From Actinomycetota bacterium (lineage in GTDB: Bacteria; Actinomycetota; Thermoleophilia; Gaiellales; Gaiellaceae): a stretch of 18,928 nucleotides of DNA. The translations under genes were made by a program, and so were the position numbers. Below are positions 6,275 through 12,245 of the stretch, piece by piece. Positions within the stretch are counted from its first letter, which is position 1. Every line of letters begins with the position of its first letter. The notes beneath the pieces are model-generated. The model made no database searches. It had not been told where the DNA came from and saw only the letters and a program-made list of their open reading frames with translations. Location of the stretch: assembly GCA_019236545.1 (NCBI GenBank), contig JAFAIV010000287.1:1-18928 (forward strand), written 5' to 3'.

Positions 6275-9004
6275 TCAAGCGGTGCGCCGGATGACGACGA
6301 CGGCGAGGTCGTCGGAGAGCTCGCCGTGGGCGAAGGCGCGCGCGTCCTCGGCGACCGCGGCGGCGAGCGTGCGCGCCGTCGTCCCCTGCCGCTCCGAGAG
6401 CAGCAGGTCGAGCCGGTCCGCCCCGTAGAGCTCGCCGTCCCGCCGTGCCTCGATCACGCCGTCGGTGTAGAGCACGAGCGCCGCGCCCGGCGGGAACGGG
6501 ACGCGCGTCTCCTCGTACTCCTGTCGCGGGTCGATGCCGAGGACGATCCCGTTCGCGTCGAGCGGCCGCACCTCGCCGTCCGGCAGCACGAGCCGCGGCG
6601 CCGGGTGCCCCGCGTTCGCGCACGCCACCTGGCCGCGGGCGCCGTCGACGACGACGTAGGTCATCGTGATGAACTTCGCCGGCGCGATCTCGCCGCAGAT
6701 GACGTCGTTCGCGGACGCGAGGAAGTCGCCCGGCTCGGTGTGCTCGCGCGCGAGCGACCGGAAGACGAACTTCGCCATCGCCATGTCCGCAGTGGCGTCG
6801 ACGCCGTGCCCGGTGACGTCGCCCAGGACGACCGCAAGCCGCCCGTCGTCGAGCGCGAGGAAGTCGTAGACGTCGCCGCCGAGCTCGACGCGCGCGGACG
6901 ACTCGTACACCTCCCCCACCTCGAGCCCCTCGACCTCCGGCCGCGACCGCGGCAGCAACGAGCGCTGCATCGTGTCGGCGAACTGCTTCTGCTGCAGGTA
7001 GAGGCGCGCGTTGTCGATCGCGAGCGACGCCTGCCCGACGAGCGCGAGCGCGTCGTCGATCGTCGCGTCGGACAGCGGCGCGCCCGGCCGGAACGACCAG
7101 ATCGTCAGCGCCGCCATCACCTCGCCGCCCTTCGCCACGGGGACGAGCGCGGCCGTCCAACCCTTGTCGAGGAAGGACGAGAGGAAGTCGACGGAGCCGG
7201 CCTCGACGCGGATCGGTCGGCCCGTGCGCCACAGCTGCTGGCTGAGCGCACCAAACGGCGACGGGCGGAAGAGCAGCGACGTCATCACCTCGCGGAGCTG
7301 GCCATCCTTGATCTCGATCGCCTGCGGGACGAGCTGCTCCCGCCGCTCGTCGGGCATGCGGATGACCGCGGCGTCGACGTCGAGCACCTCGACGATCGTC
7401 CGCGCGAGCGCCTGGAGCGTGTCGTCGAGCGACATCGTCGACGCGAAGGACCGCGAGACCTCGTAGAGCGCGCGCAGGCGCCGCGCCGCCTCGCGCTCAG
7501 AGCGAAGGGCCTGCTCCCGCTCCTCGCCGAGCCGGGTCGCCCGCTCGTGGAGCTGCGCGTTCTGGACGGCGACGGCGAGCTGTCCCGCGAGCGCGGCGAG
7601 CAGCGCCGTCTCGTGATCGCCGACGCGGCGGCGGTCGGCATAGACGGCGAGCAGCCCGATCACCTCGTCGCGGCCGAGCAGCGGGACGGCGATCGCGCCG
7701 CGGATCCCGGACTCGCGGGCCGCCGGCGCGGCGTCGGCGAGGCGCCGGTCGCGGGTGACGTCGTCGAGCGCGACGACCGCACGGCCGCGGGCCGGGCCGA
7801 GCGCGAGGTCGAGGAGGCGCTCGGCGAGCCGCGCGTGCGGCCCCTCGACGCCTCGCGCCGCGGCCGCCTCGAGGCCGTCGTCGCCGCCGCTGCGGAGGTA
7901 GATCGCCACGCGCTCGACCCCGAGCAGCTCGGCGATGCGGTCGACGGCGGTCTGGAGCGTGTGCGCGACGGAGAGCTCGGCGGTGGCCTGGCCGATCACG
8001 GTGAGCAGCGCGCGCGTCCGCTCGAGCTCGAGCGCGAGCTGGCGGGCGCGCGTGCTCGCGCGGAGCGCGTGCGCGGCGCGGACGGCGAAGGTGGCGAGCC
8101 GCTCGAGCTGGACGGCGGTCGGGGCGTGCGCGGCCGGGTGGAGGAGCTGGAGGACGCCGCCCGCGGGCCGGCCGAGCGGGAGGGTCGTCGAGACGCCGCA
8201 GTCGCTCGGCAGCCGCTCGGCGGGAAGCGCCCGCACCGGCCCCGGTTCGGCGAGGGTGCGTTCCGCGGCCTCGCGCGCGGCACCGAGCTCCGCGTCGGGC
8301 GCGACGGCGTGGGACGCGGCCAGCTCGAGCCGGCCCTCGTCGGAGACCTCCCAGAGAATCGCGGCCGTCGCGCCCGCGACGTTCGCGGCGACCCTGACGA
8401 TCTCCGCCGACGCGTGCGCCTCGTCGAGCGCCGCGGCGAGCGCCTCGCCCGCGAGCTCCAGCGCGGGCCGGGCGAGGCCTACGACCGCGTCCGCGCTGCC
8501 GGAGAACGCGCGCAGGACGAGCGCGAGCTGGGCGGCGGAGAGCTCCGCCGCGAGCCGCTGCTCTTCCGAGAACGGCAGCCCCGGGCGGAGGAGCTCCAGC
8601 GACGCAGCCGCCCCGTCGACGCGCACTGGCACGAGCAGCACCTGCGTCGCTGCCGCTCGTCCGGCCGCGTGCCGCACGGCCAAAGGCGCCGTCGCGAGGT
8701 CGTCGACCGTCCCGTCCGGAAGCTCGTCAAGCGGCAGCCGACCGCCCTGGAGCTCGGCGGCGAGCGTGGCCGGAGCGGCGACCGCGAGCGCGTCGAGGCT
8801 CGCGCGGCCCGCGTCGAGCACGCGCACGACCGCCGCCTCCGACTCGGTCGCGACGCGTGCGGCCGCGGCGATGTCGTGGAGGGCGTCGTCGAGCGCGTCG
8901 CGGCCTGCGGCGGACGCCACCGCGCGGGTGAGCGCGGCGAGCGTCTCTGCCGGGAGATCGCGCCGCCCTGGGCGTGGCGGGAGATCGAGGTCGGCTGTCG
9001 TCAT
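6275..9004 (-). CDS. SpoIIE/RsbU-type serine phosphatase with multiple GAF domains
   Basis: This 909-residue PPM-family phosphatase is cytoplasmic, with no membrane helix seen. The C-terminal catalytic domain (about 675-909) has metal-binding aspartates in ELGGDVYDF (D711), GDVTGHG (D729), YTDGVIEA (D848) and SDDLAVVVI (D898/D899). Such phosphatases usually dephosphorylate STAS anti-sigma-antagonists in partner-switching stress pathways. The N-terminal region looks like a chain of four GAF-like domains, about 20-170, 175-315, 330-485 and 510-668; the last two are clearer, each ending in the LVGQASLAIDNARL type of helix. They probably sense small ligands or redox state. No anti-sigma, STAS or sigma gene is in the window. 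It is the first gene of a seven-gene minus-strand run. The ATG at 9004 is the only sensible start, 35 nt from a divergent gene. Confidence 0.93.
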   Translation of the reverse strand: MTTADLDLPPRPGRRDLPAETLAALTRAVASAAGRDALDDALHDIAAAARVATESEAAVVRVLDAGRASLDALAVAAPATLAAELQGGRLPLDELPDGTVDDLATAPLAVRHAAGRAAATQVLLVPVRVDGAAASLELLRPGLPFSEEQRLAAELSAAQLALVLRAFSGSADAVVGLARPALELAGEALAAALDEAHASAEIVRVAANVAGATAAILWEVSDEGRLELAASHAVAPDAELGAAREAAERTLAEPGPVRALPAERLPSDCGVSTTLPLGRPAGGVLQLLHPAAHAPTAVQLERLATFAVRAAHALRASTRARQLALELERTRALLTVIGQATAELSVAHTLQTAVDRIAELLGVERVAIYLRSGGDDGLEAAAARGVEGPHARLAERLLDLALGPARGRAVVALDDVTRDRRLADAAPAARESGIRGAIAVPLLGRDEVIGLLAVYADRRRVGDHETALLAALAGQLAVAVQNAQLHERATRLGEEREQALRSEREAARRLRALYEVSRSFASTMSLDDTLQALARTIVEVLDVDAAVIRMPDERREQLVPQAIEIKDGQLREVMTSLLFRPSPFGALSQQLWRTGRPIRVEAGSVDFLSSFLDKGWTAALVPVAKGGEVMAALTIWSFRPGAPLSDATIDDALALVGQASLAIDNARLYLQQKQFADTMQRSLLPRSRPEVEGLEVGEVYESSARVELGGDVYDFLALDDGRLAVVLGDVTGHGVDATADMAMAKFVFRSLAREHTEPGDFLASANDVICGEIAPAKFITMTYVVVDGARGQVACANAGHPAPRLVLPDGEVRPLDANGIVLGIDPRQEYEETRVPFPPGAALVLYTDGVIEARRDGELYGADRLDLLLSERQGTTARTLAAAVAEDARAFAHGELSDDLAVVVIRRTA

Positions 9005-9027
9005 TCGCGTCCGTGTAGCCGGTTCTT

Positions 9028-9033
9028 TACCAT
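9028..9033 (+). promoter_or_regulatory. Candidate -10 hexamer, leaderless transcript of 80-residue protein
   Basis: TACCAT fits TAnnnT and ends 6 nt before the GTG at 9040. No Shine-Dalgarno sequence lies before that GTG. The site is in the 35-nt gap shared with the divergent phosphatase gene. The same 6-nt spacing recurs at 2010-2015 and 9508-9513. Confidence 0.4.
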
Positions 9034-9039
9034 CTGGGC

Positions 9040-9282
9040 GTGGCCTTCATGGCGTCCCCGGCTCCTGCGGAGGCCGGAGACGAGGCCGAGCCCCCGCTCG
9101 AGTCGCTCGTCCACCTCCGCTACGCGCATCACCGCCGCCAGCGGAACCGGCGGATCTGGCGTCGCCAGGAGAGTCGCCTCGCCAAGTACCGCTACTGGAT
9201 CATGATGGCCGTGCTCTGGGGTCTCGTCGCCGCGTTCGTGCTCGCGAGCTGGCACGAGGTGCAGAAGCTCTTCGGGATCTAG
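9040..9282 (+). CDS. Small single-pass membrane protein, unknown function
   Basis: This 80-residue protein has an acidic, Ala/Pro-rich N-terminus (residues 1-25), a strongly basic stretch HHRRQRNRRIWRRQESRLAKYR (about 31-52) and one hydrophobic helix WIMMAVLWGLVAAFVLASW (about 53-71). The basic-before-hydrophobic order predicts an N-in membrane protein with the cationic part in the cytoplasm, possibly touching lipids, nucleic acid or a partner. I do not recognise a family. GTG at 9040 is favoured by a TAnnnT hexamer 6 nt upstream; an in-frame ATG at 9049 is the alternative. Early codons cover a hairpin (9058-9077) resembling hairpin B of the repeat element. It is divergent from the phosphatase gene and convergent with a zinc-ribbon gene, both stops lying in the palindrome CTAGCGCTAG. 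Confidence 0.7.
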   Translation: MAFMASPAPAEAGDEAEPPLESLVHLRYAHHRRQRNRRIWRRQESRLAKYRYWIMMAVLWGLVAAFVLASWHEVQKLFGI

Positions 9283-9284
9283 CG

Positions 9285-9476
9285 CTAGTTGAGGCGCGCG
9301 GCCGGCTCCCAGGAGCCCTTCGTGCCGCACATCGGGCACTGCGGCGGCTCGCGGTTGACCACGATCCCGTAGCCGCAGGAGAGGCAGCGGAACTCGCGCA
9401 CGAACCGGATCGGGTCCAGGCGGCCGACCGCTTCGGCCAGCTCCTCGACCTTCTCGCCCACCTCGTCGATCGCCAT
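9285..9476 (-). CDS. Small zinc-ribbon (rubredoxin-like) protein
   Basis: This 63-residue protein has an N-terminal acidic helix (DEVGEKVEELAEAVGRL, about 4-20) followed by a four-cysteine knuckle pair, C31-LS-C34 and C47-PM-C50, spaced as in zinc ribbons and rubredoxin-like folds. A metal (Zn, less likely Fe) is expected. Function is unknown; the helix suggests a partner-binding segment. The ATG at 9476 is supported by a strong Shine-Dalgarno sequence (GAGGAGGG, 9485-9492) 8 nt upstream. Longer in-frame starts lie antisense to the membrane-protein gene and are not credible. It faces the 80-residue gene tail to tail with a 2-nt gap and is divergent from the four-helix gene. Confidence 0.8.
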   Translation of the reverse strand: MAIDEVGEKVEELAEAVGRLDPIRFVREFRCLSCGYGIVVNREPPQCPMCGTKGSWEPAARLN

Positions 9477-9484
9477 GCGCGCCG

Positions 9485-9492
9485 CCCTCCTC
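9485..9492 (-). promoter_or_regulatory. Shine-Dalgarno site of the zinc-ribbon gene
   Basis: GAGGAGGG on the minus strand sits 8 nt before the ATG at 9476 and decides that start. It contrasts with the divergent plus-strand genes here, which appear to lack such sites. Confidence 0.75.
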
Positions 9493-9507
9493 GACCGGTG
9501 GTTTGTC

Positions 9508-9513
9508 CATACT
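9508..9513 (+). promoter_or_regulatory. Candidate -10 hexamer, leaderless transcript of four-helix protein
   Basis: CATACT differs from the consensus TATACT at one base and ends exactly 6 nt before the GTG at 9520. No Shine-Dalgarno sequence is seen before that GTG. It supports 9520 over the in-frame ATG at 9475, whose bases overlap the divergent zinc-ribbon start codon. Confidence 0.4.
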
Positions 9514-9519
9514 GGCGCT

Positions 9520-10002
9520 GTGCAAACCCCCGAGCCCATCCCGTCTCCGCGGGGCGAGGTGCGGATGCGCCGCACCGCCAGGCCGGCGACGCGGGCCGCG
9601 GCCGGCGAGTGGGGCGAGCGGATCGCGTGGGTCTCGGGGCTCGTCCTCGCGGTCTCGGCGTTCACCGACTGGTACACCGGCGCGCTGCCGAACGGGCTGA
9701 CGCTCGCCGTCACTGCCTGGCACACGGGCCCGCTCGGGAAGCTCGTCTTCTTCATCGGCCTGGCGACGCTGATCCTCGAGGCGCTGCGCGAGGCGGGGAT
9801 CTCGCTGCCCGCGGCGGTGCCGGAGAGCCTCGTCCTGCTCGCGTTCGGTGCGCTCGCAACGATCTTCGTCCTGATCCGCCTTCTGTCCGTCCCGGACACG
9901 TACTTCGCGACGACGACGCGCGGCGTCGGCCTCTGGATCAGCCTGATCTCGGCGGCGTTCCTGATCCTCGCCGGGCTGCTGCGCACCGGCGAGTTCGACT
10001 GA
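9520..10002 (+). CDS. Four-helix integral membrane protein, unknown function
   Basis: This 160-residue protein has a basic cytoplasmic N-terminus (RMRRTARPATR) and four predicted membrane helices: about IAWVSGLVLAVSAFTDW (36-52), LGKLVFFIGLATLILEAL (72-90), SLVLLAFGALATIFVLIRLL (103-122) and GLWISLISAAFLILAGLL (137-154). The short loop after helix 1 (DWYTG) recalls small actinobacterial membrane proteins of unassigned function, but I name no family. GTG at 9520 is chosen because a near-consensus -10 lies 6 nt upstream; the ATG at 9475 would add 15 residues. The stop at 10002 is one base before the next gene's GTG, so the two are cotranscribed with the split-barrel protein. Confidence 0.8.
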   Translation: MQTPEPIPSPRGEVRMRRTARPATRAAAGEWGERIAWVSGLVLAVSAFTDWYTGALPNGLTLAVTAWHTGPLGKLVFFIGLATLILEALREAGISLPAAVPESLVLLAFGALATIFVLIRLLSVPDTYFATTTRGVGLWISLISAAFLILAGLLRTGEFD

Positions 10003-10003
10003 C

Positions 10004-10432
10004 GTGCGCAAGGACCTGAGGCCCGAAGAGCTCGGCGACCTGCTCGAGCTGCCGAAGGTCGCCGTCCTGGCGACGTACCGGCAGGACGGCAGCGTCCTGC
10101 TCTCGCCGGTCTGGCACGAGTGGCGTGACGGCGGCTTCGACGTCACGGTCGGGCCGGACGACGTCAAGGCGAAGCACATCCGCCGCGACCCTCGCGCGAG
10201 CATCGTCGTCTGCGACGACGCCCGGCCGTACCGCGGGATCGAGCTGCGCGCCGAGGCGCGCCTCACCTCGGAGGACGCCGGCCCGACCCTCCGGCGGATC
10301 TCGATCCGCTACCTCGGCCCGGACGCCGGATCGCGGTACGCCGACTCCTGGGGAGACGACATCCTCGTCGTCCGTCTCGAGCCTGGTGTCCTCCGCGCCT
10401 GGGACTTCGCGGACGAGACCGATCTGGCCTAG
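10004..10432 (+). CDS. Pyridoxamine 5'-phosphate oxidase-like split-barrel protein (FMN or F420 binding)
   Basis: This 142-residue protein has the PNPOx-like split beta-barrel pattern: VAVLATYRQDGSVLLSPVWHEWRDGGFDVTV (about 19-49), followed by KAKHIRRDPRASIVV (about 55-69) and YRGIELRAEARL. These match the small actinobacterial PPOX-class proteins such as Rv1155, many of which bind F420 rather than FMN. The probable role is flavin- or deazaflavin-dependent redox or cofactor binding in the cytoplasm; the substrate is unknown. The GTG at 10004 is one base after the membrane-protein stop. It is convergent with the HTH-receiver gene and the two stop codons share the CTAG at 10429-10432. Family sure, cofactor not decidable by eye. 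Confidence 0.88.
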   Translation: MRKDLRPEELGDLLELPKVAVLATYRQDGSVLLSPVWHEWRDGGFDVTVGPDDVKAKHIRRDPRASIVVCDDARPYRGIELRAEARLTSEDAGPTLRRISIRYLGPDAGSRYADSWGDDILVVRLEPGVLRAWDFADETDLA

Positions 10433-11028
10433 ACCGGGACGACCTGCTTCGTCTGGTCGACGAGCTGCTGCAGGTCGAAGGGCTTGCCGACGAAGCCGGT
10501 GGCGCCACGCGACTCCGCGTCGCGCTGCGTGTCCCCGTCCACCTGGCCGCTGAACATCACGACCGGGATCGCGCCGGCGCCGTGGCGCTCCTGGATGCGG
10601 CGCAGCATCTCCCACCCGTCGACGTGCGGCATCATCACGTCGAGGAGGATCAGGTCGGGCTTGCGGCGCTCGATCGCCTCCATGCCCTCCTCGGCGCTGC
10701 CGGCCTCGCTGACGCTGTAGCCCTCGAGCTCGAGCGTGACGCGGACGAGTTCGCGGACGCGCTCGTCGTCGTCGACGAGCAGGACGAGCGGGCCTTCCTT
10801 CGCCCGGCCCGGCCCGGAGCGGTCGAGGAACGCCTCGAGGTCGCTCCGCCGATAGCGGCGATGGCCGCCCGGCGTGTAGAAGGCGGGGACGCGGCCCTGG
10901 TCCGACCACTTCCGGATCGTGCTCTGCGCGACGCCGAGAAAGCGCGCTGCCTGGCCCAGGGTGAGCCATTCCGGGTCGCTCCGGCTGCTGCGGTCGTCTC
11001 TGTACGCCATCGGCGGGAACTTTGCCAA
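10429..11028 (-). CDS. Response regulator with N-terminal MerR/excisionase-type HTH and C-terminal receiver
   Basis: Residues about 21-68 of this 199-residue protein form a winged-helix DNA-binding domain of the MerR/excisionase kind: LTLGQAARFLGVAQSTIRKWSDQGRVPAFYTPGGHRRYRRSDLEAFL. Residues about 80-197 are a complete receiver domain with acidic pocket D86/D87, phosphoacceptor D130 (LILLDVMMP), switch S160 and K182 (GKPFD). The order is unusual: most response regulators put the receiver first. Phosphorylation would come from a histidine kinase not in this window. The TTG at 11028 is preferred over the ATG at 11010 because AAAGGTGA lies 3 nt before TTG and would be too far from the ATG. It follows the 105-residue gene by 27 nt and may be the last gene of the mfd-eno run or have its own promoter. 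Confidence 0.93.
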   Translation of the reverse strand: MAKFPPMAYRDDRSSRSDPEWLTLGQAARFLGVAQSTIRKWSDQGRVPAFYTPGGHRRYRRSDLEAFLDRSGPGRAKEGPLVLLVDDDERVRELVRVTLELEGYSVSEAGSAEEGMEAIERRKPDLILLDVMMPHVDGWEMLRRIQERHGAGAIPVVMFSGQVDGDTQRDAESRGATGFVGKPFDLQQLVDQTKQVVPV

Positions 11029-11031
11029 AGC

Positions 11032-11040
11032 TCACCTTTT
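11032..11040 (-). promoter_or_regulatory. Shine-Dalgarno site deciding a TTG start
   Basis: On the minus strand AAAAGGTGA ends 3 nt before the TTG at 11028. It pairs with the GGTGA-binding part of the anti-Shine-Dalgarno sequence, where a short spacer is normal. The in-frame ATG at 11010 would be 21 nt away, so TTG is the better start. Confidence 0.65.
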
Positions 11041-11055
11041 TTACACCTTCGCGGC

Positions 11056-11373
11056 TCAGGGCGTGTAGTCCAGAGCCCCCCGCTGGTAGGCGTGGAAGGC
11101 GGCCCCGACGACGAGCGCGAGGTCGCGCGGCCAGCCCGGGCCGGGCGCGCGCTCCTCGATCAGCTCCCGCGCCCAGCGCTCCGCCTCGCCGTAGGCGCGC
11201 ACGAGGTCGGAGAGGCTGTACGTCCCACCGACGTGGCGCCGGAGGCCGTCGGAGACGAGGTCGATCTGGGCCAGCCGACGCCGGTAGAGCGCGCGGTCGA
11301 CGCGCTCGGCCTCGAGGCGGCGGTGCGCGTCCTCCCACTCGCTGCGGGCCAGCTCGACGGAGTCCTCGGCCAT
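11056..11373 (-). CDS. Hypothetical protein, 105 residues, downstream of DUF501
   Basis: I do not recognise a family. The protein is predicted helical and soluble: a charged N-terminal half (SEWEDAHRRLEAERVDRALYRRRLAQIDLVSDGLRRHVG, about 12-50), a middle segment YSLSDLVRAYGEAERWARELIEER, and a C-terminal GWPRDLALVVGAAFHAYQRGALDY. No signal peptide, membrane helix or metal-binding pattern stands out. The ATG at 11373 overlaps the DUF501 stop by one base (TGATG), so the start is well supported and translation is coupled to DUF501. The coupled position next to ftsB and DUF501 suggests a housekeeping or envelope-linked role, which is inference only. In mycobacteria this position after DUF501 is held by a Ppx/GppA phosphatase, which this is not. 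Confidence 0.75.
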   Translation of the reverse strand: MAEDSVELARSEWEDAHRRLEAERVDRALYRRRLAQIDLVSDGLRRHVGGTYSLSDLVRAYGEAERWARELIEERAPGPGWPRDLALVVGAAFHAYQRGALDYTP

Positions 11374-11873
11374 CAATCGGTCAGTGTGCAGCAGGTCTCG
11401 GGCCAGAGCGGGTCGACCTCGGTGACGATCCGCTCGCCGAGCGCGTACCCAGGCCGTGCGAGCGCGAACGCGGCGTGCGCGTGGAGGCACTTGAGGCTGC
11501 CGCCCCGGCTCGCCCCGCCGACGCCGAGCTCGAGCGAGGCGCCGCCGTCGCTGCCGGTCTCTCCCGCGGCGAGCTCCCGCCGAATGCGCCGCTGCTGCTC
11601 GTCCGCGGCGGCGAGGCTCGCCGCGAGCTCCGGATCCTCCGCCACCGCCGCCGTCCAGCGCTCCACGCCGCCCGCCGCCTCCAGGCGCGAGACCTGCGCG
11701 ACGAGATGGCGGCAGGTCAGCCAGTACGTCGTCGGGAACGGCTCGCCGTCCGGGCCGTATGGGCGCTGCTCGGTGACCGCGGGTGCCCCGAACGGGCAGC
11801 GGACGACGACGCGCCCGAAGGCGCGCGGGGCGCGCCCGAGCTGGCGTGCGACGAGCTCCCGGTCAGTGGCCAC
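11373..11873 (-). CDS. DUF501 family protein
   Basis: This 166-residue protein matches DUF501, common in Actinobacteria: RELVARQLGR and VVVRCPFGAPAVTEQRPYGPDGEPFPTTYWLTCRHLVAQVSRLEA near the N-terminus, a helical charged middle, then GGSLKCLHAHAAFALARPGYALGE and a short C-terminal region with CCTL. The conserved cysteines and histidines (CPFG, LTC, KCLHAH) could bind a metal; no function is established. In M. tuberculosis the homologue Rv1025 follows ftsB-like Rv1024 and eno Rv1023, the same order as here. GTG at 11873 is chosen because it precedes the conserved TDRELVARQLGR segment; it overlaps the ftsB end by 11 nt. Upstream in-frame starts would extend further into ftsB. Confidence 0.88.
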   Translation of the reverse strand: MATDRELVARQLGRAPRAFGRVVVRCPFGAPAVTEQRPYGPDGEPFPTTYWLTCRHLVAQVSRLEAAGGVERWTAAVAEDPELAASLAAADEQQRRIRRELAAGETGSDGGASLELGVGGASRGGSLKCLHAHAAFALARPGYALGERIVTEVDPLWPETCCTLTD

Positions 11874-12210
11874 GGCGCGGAGTGTGCCCGGCCCGCTTGT
11901 GCGCGCGCCACTCCGCAACGTTCTTGACGATGTAGAGGTGCTCGCCCTTGCGCACGTAGCCGAGCGCGCGGGCCTCCTGCTCGAGCACCGCGAGCGACGA
12001 GGACTCCTGCAGCCGCTTCTCGAGCGCGGCCTGCTCCGACTGGAGCCGGCGCACGGCCGCGACGCGCTCCGCCCGCTGCGCGCGCGCGTCCATGTACGCC
12101 CGGAGCGGCCGGTAGTAGAGCAGCGCGACGAGGGCGAGCGCCCCCACGGCGACCCAGCGCCGCAGGACGGCCCCGCGCATGCGGCCGCGACCCTTCGTGG
12201 TGCGAGGCAT
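11863..12210 (-). CDS. ftsB: FtsB/DivIC septum formation initiator protein
   Basis: This 115-residue bitopic membrane protein is of the divisome FtsB/DivIC family. It has a basic cytoplasmic N-terminus (residues 1-18), one transmembrane helix (about 19-35), a periplasmic-side coiled coil (about 42-70, heptad-rich RAERVAAVRRLQSEQAALEKRLQE) and the family's closing motif ARALGYVRKGEHLYIV (about 80-95). FtsB acts with FtsL and FtsQ to activate septal peptidoglycan synthesis. The ATG at 12210 gives a normal-length N-terminus; an internal ATG at 12180 is possible. It follows pyk by 35 nt, with a GGAGGA just after the pyk stop that is too far from the start to be its own Shine-Dalgarno sequence. 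It overlaps DUF501. Confidence 0.9.
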   Translation of the reverse strand: MPRTTKGRGRMRGAVLRRWVAVGALALVALLYYRPLRAYMDARAQRAERVAAVRRLQSEQAALEKRLQESSSLAVLEQEARALGYVRKGEHLYIVKNVAEWRAHKRAGHTPRRGH

Positions 12211-12245
12211 CCGGGCCGATTTCGTCGGCTCCGGGTGCCGTCCTC

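Noticed and set aside
6326..9205. Open frame of 959 codons on the plus strand, antisense to the SpoIIE phosphatase gene.
   Set aside because: Its translation is a low-complexity Arg/Glu/Asp/Val-rich shadow with no domain, produced by GC-rich codon structure of the opposite strand; the minus-strand protein has complete catalytic motifs.
9475..9519. ATG at 9475 as start of the four-helix membrane protein.
   Set aside because: It overlaps the divergent zinc-ribbon start codon and has no Shine-Dalgarno sequence; the GTG at 9520 has a near-consensus -10 hexamer at leaderless spacing. Not fully excluded.
7935..10019. Open frame of 694 codons on the plus strand crossing the phosphatase start and three small genes.
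   Set aside because: Ser/Ala/Arg-rich shadow sequence without recognisable domains; it overlaps well-supported genes on both strands.
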